Shown: one piece after another, positions 7,451 through 16,377 of the stretch
How the letters are laid out: each line of letters opens with the position of its first letter
How positions within the stretch are numbered: the stretch's first letter is position 1
NCBI GenBank assembly: GCA_964577275.1
Contig: CAZNYR010000037.1
Coordinates: 1-36,973, forward strand
Reading direction: 5' to 3'
Source: UBA2561 sp964577275
GTDB lineage: Bacteria > Bacteroidota > Bacteroidia > Cytophagales > Thermoflexibacteraceae
DNA length: 36,973 nucleotides
The notes under the pieces: generated by a model
What the model saw: only the letters and a program-made list of their open reading frames with translations
Told to the model about the DNA's origin: nothing
Databases searched by the model: none
Made by a program: the position numbers and the translations under genes

Positions 7451-8203
7451 ATGAAACCTTATTTTTTGCAAAATGAAGACGGTTTGGTACAAGTTATTTT
7501 GGATGCCCAGCAGGGTGTTTTTGAATTTTATGGTAGTATTTTTGCCTTGCCTGATGGCTCATTCGTTTGTCAAAAAATTGCCGATTATCTCCAATCAGAA
7601 TTGCCAGAAACTCAACAGCCCGTAACTTTTACGTTTCGTGTGCCTTGGATTACGGAAGCTATCTTACAGAGAATCAAGAAGTTTTGTATTAAATTATTCA
7701 TCAATTATACACAGGCTACGATTCGTTGGTATTATCACGCCGAACGCCATACGCCCGCCGAATTATACCACAAATTGAATCCGATTTTTAGAATGCCTTT
7801 GGAATTAGTACCTTTTACTCCTGAATATTTGCATCCCATGTATCAGGCAGGAACAAAGGATTTACCTTGTGTTATTTTGGATTCCGAACGTGAAATTTTT
7901 AAATTTTCGGGCAGAATCTTACCTGAAGATGCCCAACTTTTCTACTTTTCTATCCGAGAATGGCTCGAAAAATATGCCCAATCGCCCAACCCAAAAACGC
8001 ATTTTTATTTTGAATTGGAATATTTTAATTCGGGCGTTACAGACGGCGTTTTGTTGGATATTTTCATCAAATTAGCCCATCTCCCCAACGGTAAAGTGAT
8101 TTGGTGTTATTCTCAAGACGATGCCGATATGCAAGAGGCAGGCAGAGAACTTGCCGAAATCGCACAGGTGGAGTACGAACTCCGAGCCTGTGCGATGGCA
8201 TAA
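7451..8203 (+). CDS. Tandem SiaC (DUF1987) domain protein
   Basis: A 250-residue cytoplasmic protein made of two SiaC/DUF1987-like units. The C-terminal unit (about 139-244) is a clear family member: 'VILDSEREIFKFSGRILPEDA', 'NPKTHFYFELEYFNSG', then VIWCYSQDDADMQEAGRELAEI. The N-terminal unit (about 14-119) repeats the pattern more loosely: VILDAQQGVFEFYGSIFALP, then TIRWYYHAERHTPAELYHKL. In Pseudomonas, SiaC is a small phosphoprotein switched by the SiaB kinase and SiaA phosphatase and controls a diguanylate cyclase; the usual protein is one unit of about 125 residues. The 'NTSSS'-type stretch holding the phosphosite reads NSGVT here. No kinase or phosphatase partner is adjacent. The last codons lie in a strong hairpin and add RACAMA after the usual family end. 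Confidence 0.82.
   Translation: MKPYFLQNEDGLVQVILDAQQGVFEFYGSIFALPDGSFVCQKIADYLQSELPETQQPVTFTFRVPWITEAILQRIKKFCIKLFINYTQATIRWYYHAERHTPAELYHKLNPIFRMPLELVPFTPEYLHPMYQAGTKDLPCVILDSEREIFKFSGRILPEDAQLFYFSIREWLEKYAQSPNPKTHFYFELEYFNSGVTDGVLLDIFIKLAHLPNGKVIWCYSQDDADMQEAGRELAEIAQVEYELRACAMA
8159..8196 (+). repeat. Long two-step hairpin over the 3' end of the tandem SiaC gene
   Basis: Perfect outer arms of 10 bp (8159-8168 and 8187-8196) enclose inner arms GGAGT (8170-8174) and ACTCC (8179-8183) around a 4-nt loop. The structure ends 4 nt before the TAA at 8201. No T-run follows, so it is not a classical terminator. It may protect the 3' end of the mRNA or be a dispersed palindromic repeat that became part of the coding sequence. 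Confidence 0.6.
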
Positions 8204-8228
8204 AATAACCTCAAAATATAGCCCCAAA

Positions 8229-11200
8229 TCACGATATGATGGCTAATGATTTAGGCTCAAAAATTATTTTGGCTAACATTGCCAGCCCTTCTTTATCCGA
8301 AAAATAACTCATGTGGTCGCACGAAACTATCTGATAATCAATATTTTGCATCCGATTTTTCCATAATTCTTCTGCCAAAATACTTTCGGTACTCGCCACA
8401 ATATCATTCGGATTCTTGAAAATCAATTTGTTCAAAATATCATCTTTCAAACTTGAAATCTTACTGCCAATTTTTATCAAATTGTCCTTTGTTTTGGTAT
8501 CATCAAAAAGTCGATTTTCTTGCGTATTTCCTGCAATAATCGTGTAAGGAATCCTTGGATTTGGTATATTTTCGCCATTCAAACCTTTGAAAAAATCACT
8601 TTGCGGATTGATTTGGTCAAGCGATTTCCATTTTTTATCAAATTGTTTAATTACTAAAACCAAAGGTGAAATTGCCCATGTCGCCAGACTTATCTTGCTC
8701 AAAATCATGGTCAAACCCAGTGTTGCCAAATCTTCAATTCTCGACCAAGGCGTTCCCAAATTGGGTGTTCCGACCATCACCAAATGGTCAATGACCTGAT
8801 TTCCGCCATTTTTTTCAATAAATTGTCGCGCCACTAATCCACCCGAAGAGTGTGCAATCAGATGTACTTTTGATATGTTTGTTTTTATAATTTCACCTTT
8901 TTCGTTCCGATGAAAAATACCTGCTTCACGAAGTTTTTTGGCAAACTGCTCGGCAACCTCTTCCAGAGGCGTATTCATACTTTCGTAATCAAAAGTCAAG
9001 ATGATATCATATTGAGAATCAATCGTTTGGGCTGAATATTTGGCTTTTTTGGCGGCAAGTGCCATTTGATTTGTTTCGCCTAAAATGCCGTGCATAAAAA
9101 TCAGAACATTCTGAATTTCAGGCTTTTCGATTTCATTTCTGACGATTTCAAGGCGTTCCGTTTGATTTGTACCCAAATAGGTTACTTCTTCGCCATCATC
9201 CGAAATTTCTACTTTTGACAGCATCGGATACTCAAAATTACCGCCCAAAGGCGATTCGGCTTTGAGTTTTTGGAGCATTAATTTGACCGATTTTCCAAAG
9301 CCTCGTTCTTGCTGAAAATCAGGTAACTGATTGATTTTGACCAATGTACCGCCTTCTTTTCGACTTGAACCCAGTCCCACAGGAAAAACGATGTCGCCAT
9401 CCCAAACCACAGGCAAAACCAATTCATTTTCAGCAAGTTCTTGATACGTAAACGCCAATTCCAACGGATTTTCAGCATGAATAATCGTGGCATCCTGAAT
9501 ATCCGAAAGCTCTAAAATCGTCAAGCCCGAATCATTTTCCCGTCCTTCGGAAAACTTAAATGACTCAAAATCAATTTCTTGGAAAATGATTGGCACATTC
9601 ACTTTTTGAGTTTCGATAGACCTGCTACGTGCTGAAGATTTGGCAGACATCAAACTGTTTTCGGATTTGAGTTGAATTTTAGCTTGCAACCCATTGTTTT
9701 TCAGGAAGATACCTTGTCCTTTACCCAAAAGTCGATTTTCGGGCAGTTGCTGAATATTTTGAACTTGTGGCACAGAAAAAACCGTGATTTCTTGCGTAAA
9801 AGTAGCCCAATCCATTTTTTTACCTTCTTTGACGACCTTCTTTTTCTTTCGTCCTAAGGCTCGATTTTGCGAACTTTCGGGCAAGAACAAATCATCTTGA
9901 TTAAATAATGAAGAATCAAAATCATGCGTACTATAAATTAATTTGAACGTTTCGGTAATTTCCGTGATGCCAAATTTCAGACTTTCAGCCGTAATTCCGA
10001 TAGGTAAAATCCGTTTTTCCCATGCCCAAACTTCTTCATTTTCGTTTAGTAATTGTTTGGAAACTAAGGAGTTATCCACGCCAAAAGCCGATGACATGAA
10101 TAACAATGAACACCACAATGGGCGTTTGGAATGATTCTTAATTTTGAGGGCAAAATCTACGTAATATTCATATTCTTCGTCCCTTGTGCCGTCCATTGGA
10201 GGCTGTTCAAAACGAAAATCAGAATCAGGGTCAATTAGCTGACTTTCAGTTACTTGACCATCATCATTGGTTTCCAAAACTCGATAAACTTCCAAACTCA
10301 CGGCATCCGAAGGAAAAGATGTATCGGGATTATTCAGATTTTTGAGATAAAACCATTTGGCAATTTGTTCGATGTCTTTGACGAGTTGCGGCGTGTTATC
10401 TTCTTGATTATTAGTCAGATACAAATAATCCTTGACTAAGGGAATGGTATTTTCGGAACGAGAAATCCGATATTTTTTGACACCATTTTCTTGAGTTTGG
10501 GTCGTGATTTTATAAATCGCATCCTGTTGATTTTCAAGGATTTGAGCATAATTCAAGATTTCATTTTCGAGTTGTTTTTGCAAATGCGCTTTCATTTCTG
10601 GCGCACAATCCAGCCAAAAACCAACTTTCTGAATGGGCAATTCTTTGATTTTTGCCCGATAAACGGCATTTAAATCCGTGGCATCCACTCCGCCATCAAA
10701 TTCGATGACCGAAAAATTGGTAAAAACTTTCAGCGCATAAGCATCGGTTAATGATTTTGTAAGTTGTTGATTTTCAGTATTTTCTGGATAAATTGCAAAC
10801 ACAATTTTTTCACCTGATTTTTTTTCGGGCAAGCCATGCACCGCCCCGACATTAATCATCCATTCTTGTTGATTTTGGTCGTAGGTTACGGTATAAAAAT
10901 TATCTTGCGGTTGGATATTTCCATTCAGAAATTTTTTATGTAATTCTTGATTCATAGAAGTAGTATTTTCGGCGGTAACTACCTCAATATCAGGGTGTTG
11001 CTCGGTAACTAAGTTCGTTACCAATGGGCGCACTCGGCGCATGATTTCGCTATACGAAAGCGGTGATTTTGCCTGCCGCAACACCTTCAAAAGTGCATAA
11101 GTAAAAACGCCATGTTGCTTGCCTTCGCAGTAGGTTTCTTTGGCAGTTTGGGTATTTCGAGAAGCCGACAACAAAATATGATTTCCTTTCGGAACTTTTA

Positions 11201-11801
11201 TTTCTTGGGTTTCGGGGGAGATATGTTCATAACCAATAAACGAATGTAATGGTCTGATGACAGGATTTAGTTCAATTTGTCGAGATTTAACAAGTGAGTT
11301 TTTCATACTTCGGGTGGCACTCCCCGAATGACAGCAGTCCATAATGACGATAATATTTGCATTATTTTGAGAAACTTCCGAAATTAAGTAGGCTGATTCC
11401 TTATCTGCCAAATCGTATGGAGTCGGATTATTGGGGTCGCGACTATCATAACAAACGATGGATTGATTTTTTCCGTCAGGCTCTAAATACCGAAATTGAG
11501 GCGGGCAAATTTCCCGTGCGCCGTGTCCGCAATAATAAAAAAGAACGATGTCATCTTCCTGACTATGAGCAAGATGTGTTCGGAAAGCCTCGACAATATT
11601 TGCTTTGGTGGCTTGCTCATCAAATAGGGTTTTGAGGTGGAGTTGGGTTTGAATTTGAGTATTCGGATTGATGCCTTGACAACGTTCTGTCAGAAATTCT
11701 TTGACCGCCAGCGCATCATTGATACAGCCGTTTAATTTGTGATTGGGATTTGGATAATCATTAATCGCTACGAGGAGCGCGTATATGTTTTGTGGTTTCA
11801 T
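8229..11801 (-). CDS. Caspase-family protease fused to alpha/beta hydrolase (lipase-like) domain
   Basis: A 1190-residue protein with no signal peptide or membrane segment, so probably cytoplasmic. Residues 7-260 form a peptidase C14 (metacaspase-like) domain: ALLVAINDYP start, catalytic His93 in YCGHGA and Cys157 in DCCHSG. A middle region (about 310-650) resembles the accessory beta domains that follow the protease in many bacterial caspase proteins, including 'HGLPE' and a KNHSKRPLWCSLLFMSS section. Residues 890-1190 form an alpha/beta hydrolase of the PGAP1/lipase type: FMHGILGE (oxyanion region), nucleophile Ser985 in AHSSGG, then GTPNLGTPW. Asp1133 (NPNDIV) and His1163 (CDHMS) complete a plausible triad. 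Both active sites look intact. The open frame reaches a TTG at 11828, but the ATG at 11801 directly precedes the domain. Monocistronic; terminators or convergence isolate it on both sides. Function is inferred only; an effector role (cell death or defence) is possible. Confidence 0.85.
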   Translation of the reverse strand: MKPQNIYALLVAINDYPNPNHKLNGCINDALAVKEFLTERCQGINPNTQIQTQLHLKTLFDEQATKANIVEAFRTHLAHSQEDDIVLFYYCGHGAREICPPQFRYLEPDGKNQSIVCYDSRDPNNPTPYDLADKESAYLISEVSQNNANIIVIMDCCHSGSATRSMKNSLVKSRQIELNPVIRPLHSFIGYEHISPETQEIKVPKGNHILLSASRNTQTAKETYCEGKQHGVFTYALLKVLRQAKSPLSYSEIMRRVRPLVTNLVTEQHPDIEVVTAENTTSMNQELHKKFLNGNIQPQDNFYTVTYDQNQQEWMINVGAVHGLPEKKSGEKIVFAIYPENTENQQLTKSLTDAYALKVFTNFSVIEFDGGVDATDLNAVYRAKIKELPIQKVGFWLDCAPEMKAHLQKQLENEILNYAQILENQQDAIYKITTQTQENGVKKYRISRSENTIPLVKDYLYLTNNQEDNTPQLVKDIEQIAKWFYLKNLNNPDTSFPSDAVSLEVYRVLETNDDGQVTESQLIDPDSDFRFEQPPMDGTRDEEYEYYVDFALKIKNHSKRPLWCSLLFMSSAFGVDNSLVSKQLLNENEEVWAWEKRILPIGITAESLKFGITEITETFKLIYSTHDFDSSLFNQDDLFLPESSQNRALGRKKKKVVKEGKKMDWATFTQEITVFSVPQVQNIQQLPENRLLGKGQGIFLKNNGLQAKIQLKSENSLMSAKSSARSRSIETQKVNVPIIFQEIDFESFKFSEGRENDSGLTILELSDIQDATIIHAENPLELAFTYQELAENELVLPVVWDGDIVFPVGLGSSRKEGGTLVKINQLPDFQQERGFGKSVKLMLQKLKAESPLGGNFEYPMLSKVEISDDGEEVTYLGTNQTERLEIVRNEIEKPEIQNVLIFMHGILGETNQMALAAKKAKYSAQTIDSQYDIILTFDYESMNTPLEEVAEQFAKKLREAGIFHRNEKGEIIKTNISKVHLIAHSSGGLVARQFIEKNGGNQVIDHLVMVGTPNLGTPWSRIEDLATLGLTMILSKISLATWAISPLVLVIKQFDKKWKSLDQINPQSDFFKGLNGENIPNPRIPYTIIAGNTQENRLFDDTKTKDNLIKIGSKISSLKDDILNKLIFKNPNDIVASTESILAEELWKNRMQNIDYQIVSCDHMSYFSDKEGLAMLAKIIFEPKSLAIIS

Positions 11802-11875
11802 TTTCGAGTTGATTTTAATGAGGTTCAAAAGTTCAGAAAATCAACCGAAAAAATCAAATTTTAAACGTTCTAATC

Positions 11876-11913
11876 AAAAAAAACGCCCAACATAAATTTT
11901 GGGCGTTTTTTTT
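11876..11913. terminator. Strong bidirectional intrinsic terminator
   Basis: Perfect 15-bp stem (11876-11890 and 11899-11913) with an 8-nt loop, a GC core CGCCC/GGGCG, and A-runs and T-runs on either side. It ends the leftward OmpA-protein transcript before the caspase gene. Confidence 0.92.
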
Positions 11914-11969
11914 GAGTTCGCAGATTCAACTGACAGTTCAATGTAACTTTTTAAGTGCGTAATTTTTTT

Positions 11970-12830
11970 TTATTCTTCGTAAAGTGCAATCAATTTGATT
12001 TCGGTGCGGTTATGTTTTTTGCCGTTGGCTTGTCGATTTTGCCCGTATCCTATGGCTTCGACTCTTTCCGAAGCCACGCCCTTAACCTCAAGCAAATAGG
12101 CTTTGATGCGATTGGCTCGCTGTTCCGAAATGGCTACTGACGTTTGATTTGAAACCGTATCCGCATAACAACCGATTTCCACTCGAACCGCATCATTCAG
12201 GAGCATCCATTCTGCCAGTTTGCCCAAAGATTCGAGCGAATGCGCCGTGAGTTCATCAGTATTTTCAAATTCGATTTCGGTCAAGGTTTCGTCCAATATA
12301 TCGCCCACTTGGTATAATTTTCCGCCCAAATAATCGTGATAATAGCCGCCCGTATCCGCTTTTTGTGGAGGTAAAAATTCAATGATTTTGATTTCAATTT
12401 TATCTTTTTTGGTAGGATTAGAACGCCCCAAACCCGTAGGCGTGATGCGCTCAAAAGAAATGCCTTTGACCTGATAAAGGTAATTTTTGAGGGCAGTTGC
12501 TCGGTTTTCGCTCAATTTTTCGGAGGAAACATCCGTATTTTGGTCATCTGCATAACACTGAATATCAATGCGTAAGGTGCGGTAATTGGTTAATAATTCG
12601 GCTAAATTATCCAGACTTGGATAGGATTTCGACTGGATTTCGATACTTTTTTCGACAAATTCAATACGGCTGAACGATTCATGTAAGAAATCGTGTTGGC
12701 GGTATGTTTTTCCTTCCCATACTAAGGAATCGACCACCTCATCGGTCAGCTCGAAATCGCTAAGTTCCTGCCCAAAAAGCGGCTGTGTTCCCAGCCACAC
12801 CAGCCATATCCAACGTGTGTATTTTTGCAT
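11970..12830 (-). CDS. Secreted protein with two tandem OmpA-like domains
   Basis: A 286-residue protein with a signal peptide (about 1-20, ending LFGQ). Two OmpA C-terminal-like domains follow in tandem, at roughly 55-150 and 185-283. Each has the 'FxxSxxEIxxxSxxSLxxLAE' entry helix pattern and the ring-region motif: LSENRATALKNYLYQVKGIS with 'GLGRSNP' in the first copy, SEQRANRIKAYLLEVKGVAS with 'GYGQNRQ' in the second. OmpA-like domains bind peptidoglycan diaminopimelate; ordinary proteins carry one copy. There is no beta-barrel or lipobox. It is the last gene of a leftward run and is followed by a strong terminator. A role in tethering an envelope structure to peptidoglycan is inference; the copies may also have lost binding, since one Asp/Arg pair is hard to place. 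Confidence 0.82.
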   Translation of the reverse strand: MQKYTRWIWLVWLGTQPLFGQELSDFELTDEVVDSLVWEGKTYRQHDFLHESFSRIEFVEKSIEIQSKSYPSLDNLAELLTNYRTLRIDIQCYADDQNTDVSSEKLSENRATALKNYLYQVKGISFERITPTGLGRSNPTKKDKIEIKIIEFLPPQKADTGGYYHDYLGGKLYQVGDILDETLTEIEFENTDELTAHSLESLGKLAEWMLLNDAVRVEIGCYADTVSNQTSVAISEQRANRIKAYLLEVKGVASERVEAIGYGQNRQANGKKHNRTEIKLIALYEE

Positions 12831-12933
12831 GATTTTTATCCAGTTTAGTCATGAATGTTTAAAACTTAAAATAATAGTATGTATTTGATTATCAGGTGCT
12901 TCATTTCAAAGCATCACGAATTATCGACATATT

Positions 12934-15228
12934 TTATCGAATCAAGGTCATTTTACCGATTCTTGTAAATTGATTTCCTACCAATTTATAGAAATAAACA
13001 CCATTTGGTAAGTTAGGAGTTTCAAAAGTGAAGGTATTTTTGCCTTGCGAATATAATTTTGCTTCGGATTCGTATATTTTTTGTCCATCCGTCCGATAAA
13101 CTTGCATCTGGATACGATTCGGTTTTGGCAAATCAAATTCAATTTGCGTGCGCTCCGAAAATGGATTTGGGTAATTTTTGACCTCAAAATAAGGCGCAGT
13201 CTGATGAGTTTGGTCTTCGGTCGCCGTTACGGTTACCCGAACCTGAAGGGTGCGGATTTGTTCACAAAATCCATCGCTCACCACCACCTGCAAATCATAA
13301 ACGCCCAAAGTTTGCGCCACGAAAGTTGGGTTGGCGATAGTCGCAAAATCGACAAAACTTCGGGGAGTCCATGAATACGTATAATCGCCCACGCCGCCCA
13401 TTGCCAGCGGTATTTCGCCCAATACGATTTCTTGATTGGGCAGGGCAAAAATGGGCGATTCGCCAATATTTACATCCAAATTCGCTACTTTGACAGGAAA
13501 AACGGTGGTCGTATCACTCTGTTCAGAATTGGCACAACTGACAATCGCCCGAAAATAAATATCGCGCGTCAGGTTCGGAAACGTAATCGTATTGCGGGGC
13601 GTAACTTCGCCAAAATCCTTAAAATTGATGCCATCTGATGATTGCTGAAATCGGTAGCTGATGCCTGCCCCGCTGCCCACTCCTCGTACCAAAACCTGAA
13701 CCGATTGCGCCGAACAAATGACCGAATCGCTGATTGTTTCGGGTTTTTCGCCTGTGGATGAACAATTTGCGGGACGAAATATATTGCCTTCTTGGTCATA
13801 TTTAATTAAAAAAACATCGGAAAGCCCCACATGATTCAAGACCGCTACATCTTCGGAAGGGTCGGCATCAGGCGTGCCTGCAAAACTGCCCGTCCATAAA
13901 ATACTTTTGCCCGAAGTGGTCGTGATGTCATAACCGCCCACAGGAATCGCGATATCCGCATCCAATTTTCGGGTATAACTTGCGCCGCCATTTCCATTTA
14001 ATTTGACTAAATATGCGCCGTAGTGCTTGGAAGTCAGGATATTACCGCCAGCCCCGATTTGTACGGATTTCTCGAATTGTCCCGTTGCCAAGATGCCACC
14101 TTCGGCATCCACAAAAACGCCATGCCCCAAATCTTCGCCTTCGCCCCCGATATTCACGACCCAATCATATTCCAAATTAGGCGTAAATTGGGCAACAAAA
14201 GCATCCTCGCCTCCTCGACTACTCAAAAAACGGGGGTCAGTATCCGTACCAAAATTTGCTCGATTGCTGTAATTTCCCGTTACGATGACATTGCCCACAT
14301 TATCAATGTGCAATCCATTTTCGCCCAAACTGACGGCTGAACTTTCGCCTTCAATCCGAGCCATTTGCCGTAAAAAAAAGCCATCCGCATTGTATCGTGC
14401 CACATAAATTGAGGTATTTTTGCCCGAAAAACCGCGAAAAACCGACCCGCGGATATTAAAATCAATCGTTCCGACAAATGTCCCCGCCACATACACATTA
14501 TCATTTTCGCCGATGGCAATGCCCATGCCCGAATTGGGTAAAATATCCAAATTGCCAGAGCCAATCGGCAAAACCCATTCAAAATCGCCTTGGGCGTTAT
14601 ACTTGGCAAAAAAACCATCATTTTCGCCTTTGGAGCTAATTCTCGAAAAGTTATCCGTCGCATCAAGAAAAAAGGCTTCCTGAAAACTCCCTGCTACATA
14701 AAGATTACCCTGTCGGTCGATGGCAATATCAAATACTTCGTCATCTCCCTGATTTCCAAAGGTTTTTACCCAAATCGGCGTGCCTAACGAATCGTATTTG
14801 GCAATAAACGCATCTTTTTTGCCTTGACTTTCTACGGCAAGCGTAGAAGTACGGGGGTCAAAATCGCAGGTTTCTTCAAAACTACCCGCCACATATATAA
14901 AGTTCTGATTATCAAACACTAATGCCCGAATGGTATCGCCTCCGGCTCCGCCAATTTGCAGTACATTTCGGTATTGTTCGAGTTCATTATATCGGACAAT
15001 AAAAATATCGCCTTGTCCCCGACTTGCTCGTAAATCTTTGCGTTCATCTATCTGAAAATCAACGGTATCCGCAAAAACACCACCGACATAAATCGCTCCG
15101 ATGCCATCCGTATCAATGACTCGTGCCATGTCTGTGCTTTTTCCGCCAAAACTGGTAACTAATTGAGCATGAGAGCTTTGTAGCATAAAAATCAGCCAAC
15201 AAAAGAATACTAAAAATTTTGCATTCAT
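12934..15228 (-). CDS. SBBP beta-propeller protein with T9SS type A sorting domain
   Basis: A 764-residue secreted protein. A signal peptide (about 1-21, ending SSHAQ) leads into seven or so SBBP-type repeats of about 60-65 residues (25-480), each with 'DxFIxKY', 'G..xxD.xxxIAxDxxGNxYVAGxFxxT.DF'-like sequence, predicted to form a beta-propeller. Residues about 490-670 contain two Ig/PKD-like sandwiches, including GVGDYTYSWTPRSF. The C-terminus (about 685-764) is a type A T9SS sorting domain with NYPNPFSERTQIEFDLPK, 'VYRTDGQKIYE' and the final LPNGVYFYKLVGN...GKMTLIR pattern. The protein should be exported by Sec, moved across the outer membrane by the type IX system and attached to the surface. 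It lies between recF and the OmpA-domain gene; ligand unknown. Confidence 0.9.
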   Translation of the reverse strand: MNAKFLVFFCWLIFMLQSSHAQLVTSFGGKSTDMARVIDTDGIGAIYVGGVFADTVDFQIDERKDLRASRGQGDIFIVRYNELEQYRNVLQIGGAGGDTIRALVFDNQNFIYVAGSFEETCDFDPRTSTLAVESQGKKDAFIAKYDSLGTPIWVKTFGNQGDDEVFDIAIDRQGNLYVAGSFQEAFFLDATDNFSRISSKGENDGFFAKYNAQGDFEWVLPIGSGNLDILPNSGMGIAIGENDNVYVAGTFVGTIDFNIRGSVFRGFSGKNTSIYVARYNADGFFLRQMARIEGESSAVSLGENGLHIDNVGNVIVTGNYSNRANFGTDTDPRFLSSRGGEDAFVAQFTPNLEYDWVVNIGGEGEDLGHGVFVDAEGGILATGQFEKSVQIGAGGNILTSKHYGAYLVKLNGNGGASYTRKLDADIAIPVGGYDITTTSGKSILWTGSFAGTPDADPSEDVAVLNHVGLSDVFLIKYDQEGNIFRPANCSSTGEKPETISDSVICSAQSVQVLVRGVGSGAGISYRFQQSSDGINFKDFGEVTPRNTITFPNLTRDIYFRAIVSCANSEQSDTTTVFPVKVANLDVNIGESPIFALPNQEIVLGEIPLAMGGVGDYTYSWTPRSFVDFATIANPTFVAQTLGVYDLQVVVSDGFCEQIRTLQVRVTVTATEDQTHQTAPYFEVKNYPNPFSERTQIEFDLPKPNRIQMQVYRTDGQKIYESEAKLYSQGKNTFTFETPNLPNGVYFYKLVGNQFTRIGKMTLIR

Positions 15229-15291
15229 CTTTTACAATTTTTTTTTTTAAGTTGTTTTGTGATATATTTATTGATTATCAGCGTATTACAT

Positions 15292-16374
15292 TTATTTCCG
15301 TTCAAAAAACGTTGCCTCCAAGCCCAACGCCCGAAAAAACTGCCGTGTCCGTTGCGTGCGCGCATCCGTGATGAAGACCTGCCCGAAAGCATCGCTCGCC
15401 ACCATTTCGGTTAGTTTTTGCATTCGTTTTTCGTCCAATTTATCAAAAATATCATCTAACATCAAAATCGGAAATCGGTCTTTTTGTTTTTTAATGTATT
15501 CATATTGAGTGAGTTTGAGAGCCAAGACAAAGGATTTTTGTTGCCCTTGCGAGCCAAATTTTTGGATAGGATACGCATTGAGAAAAAACTTAAACTCATC
15601 TCGATGTGTGCCTTTGGTGGTGCGTTGCAGTTGGCGGTCTTTGGGGCGGGCATCTCGGAAAATAGCTCTAAAATCGCCTGGGTCAAGGTCAGAAATATAC
15701 CTAAAATCGGCTTTTTCTTGACTTTCAGAAAGCATCTGATAATACTTTTGGAACATCGGCAAAAACAATTTGATGACGCTTTGGCGTTGGGCATGAATCA
15801 AAACTGCAAGGTCAATGAGTTGATAATCAAATATTTCCAGCAGGTCATTATCAAAATATTGTCCTTCGGCAAATTGTTTGAGGAGTTCATTTCGGTTTTT
15901 GAGCAATTTGTTATAACATATCAAATTTTCGAGATAAACGGCATCGGTTTGCGACATCAAATTATCAAAAAAACGGCGACGCATTTCGCTTCCTTCCCGA
16001 ATCAGGTCGGTATCATAAGGCGTAATCAGCACACAAGGAAACCGCCCAATATGTTTGCTAATACGCTCATAATCAATTTGATTGACCTGAAAAAGTTTCT
16101 TTTTGCCACGCTGATAATTGGCTGAAATTTCGTGGATTTTGGAGTCCGTTTGTAGTTGTCCCCGAATCATAAAAAAGTCCTCATCATGCCGAATATTGAG
16201 GCGGTCTTGCGCTCGGAAAGCACTTTTGGTCAGGCACAAATAATGAATGGCATCCAAGAGATTAGTTTTTCCGCTGCCATTTTTTCCCGTGATGACGTTG
16301 AGTTTATCGCCAAAATCAAAGCGGATTTCTTCGTAATTCGTAAAATTGAATACGTGTATGTTTTTAAGTTGCAT
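15292..16374 (-). CDS. recF: DNA replication and repair protein RecF
   Basis: A 360-residue SMC-like ABC ATPase that helps load RecA at gapped DNA together with RecO and RecR. Walker A is GKNGSGKT (about 30-37), in the typical start 'NxFNFTNYEEIRFDFGDKLNVITGKNG'. The ABC signature region is FGSQGQQKSFVLALKL and Walker B is LMLDDIFDKLD, both near the C-terminus. Length is normal for the family. The gene begins only 3 bp after the stop of the upstream amidase gene, so the two are probably translated from one message. Confidence 0.96.
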   Translation of the reverse strand: MQLKNIHVFNFTNYEEIRFDFGDKLNVITGKNGSGKTNLLDAIHYLCLTKSAFRAQDRLNIRHDEDFFMIRGQLQTDSKIHEISANYQRGKKKLFQVNQIDYERISKHIGRFPCVLITPYDTDLIREGSEMRRRFFDNLMSQTDAVYLENLICYNKLLKNRNELLKQFAEGQYFDNDLLEIFDYQLIDLAVLIHAQRQSVIKLFLPMFQKYYQMLSESQEKADFRYISDLDPGDFRAIFRDARPKDRQLQRTTKGTHRDEFKFFLNAYPIQKFGSQGQQKSFVLALKLTQYEYIKKQKDRFPILMLDDIFDKLDEKRMQKLTEMVASDAFGQVFITDARTQRTRQFFRALGLEATFFERK

Positions 16375-16377
16375 CGC

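Noticed and set aside
7186..7476. Open frame of 96 codons upstream of and overlapping the tandem SiaC gene
   Set aside because: Odd composition, no recognisable motif or domain, it overlaps the real start and covers the promoter box; judged spurious.
8228..8238. ATCACGATATG shared with 57-67 of the palindromic element
   Set aside because: Only 11 bp, lying at the end of a coding region and without the rest of the element; likely chance.
11802..11828. TTG start adding nine residues to the caspase-hydrolase protein
   Set aside because: The ATG at 11801 lies directly before the conserved domain start; the extension adds no recognisable sequence.
15484..16125. 213-codon plus-strand frame opposite recF
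   Set aside because: Antisense shadow; recF on the other strand is complete and conserved.
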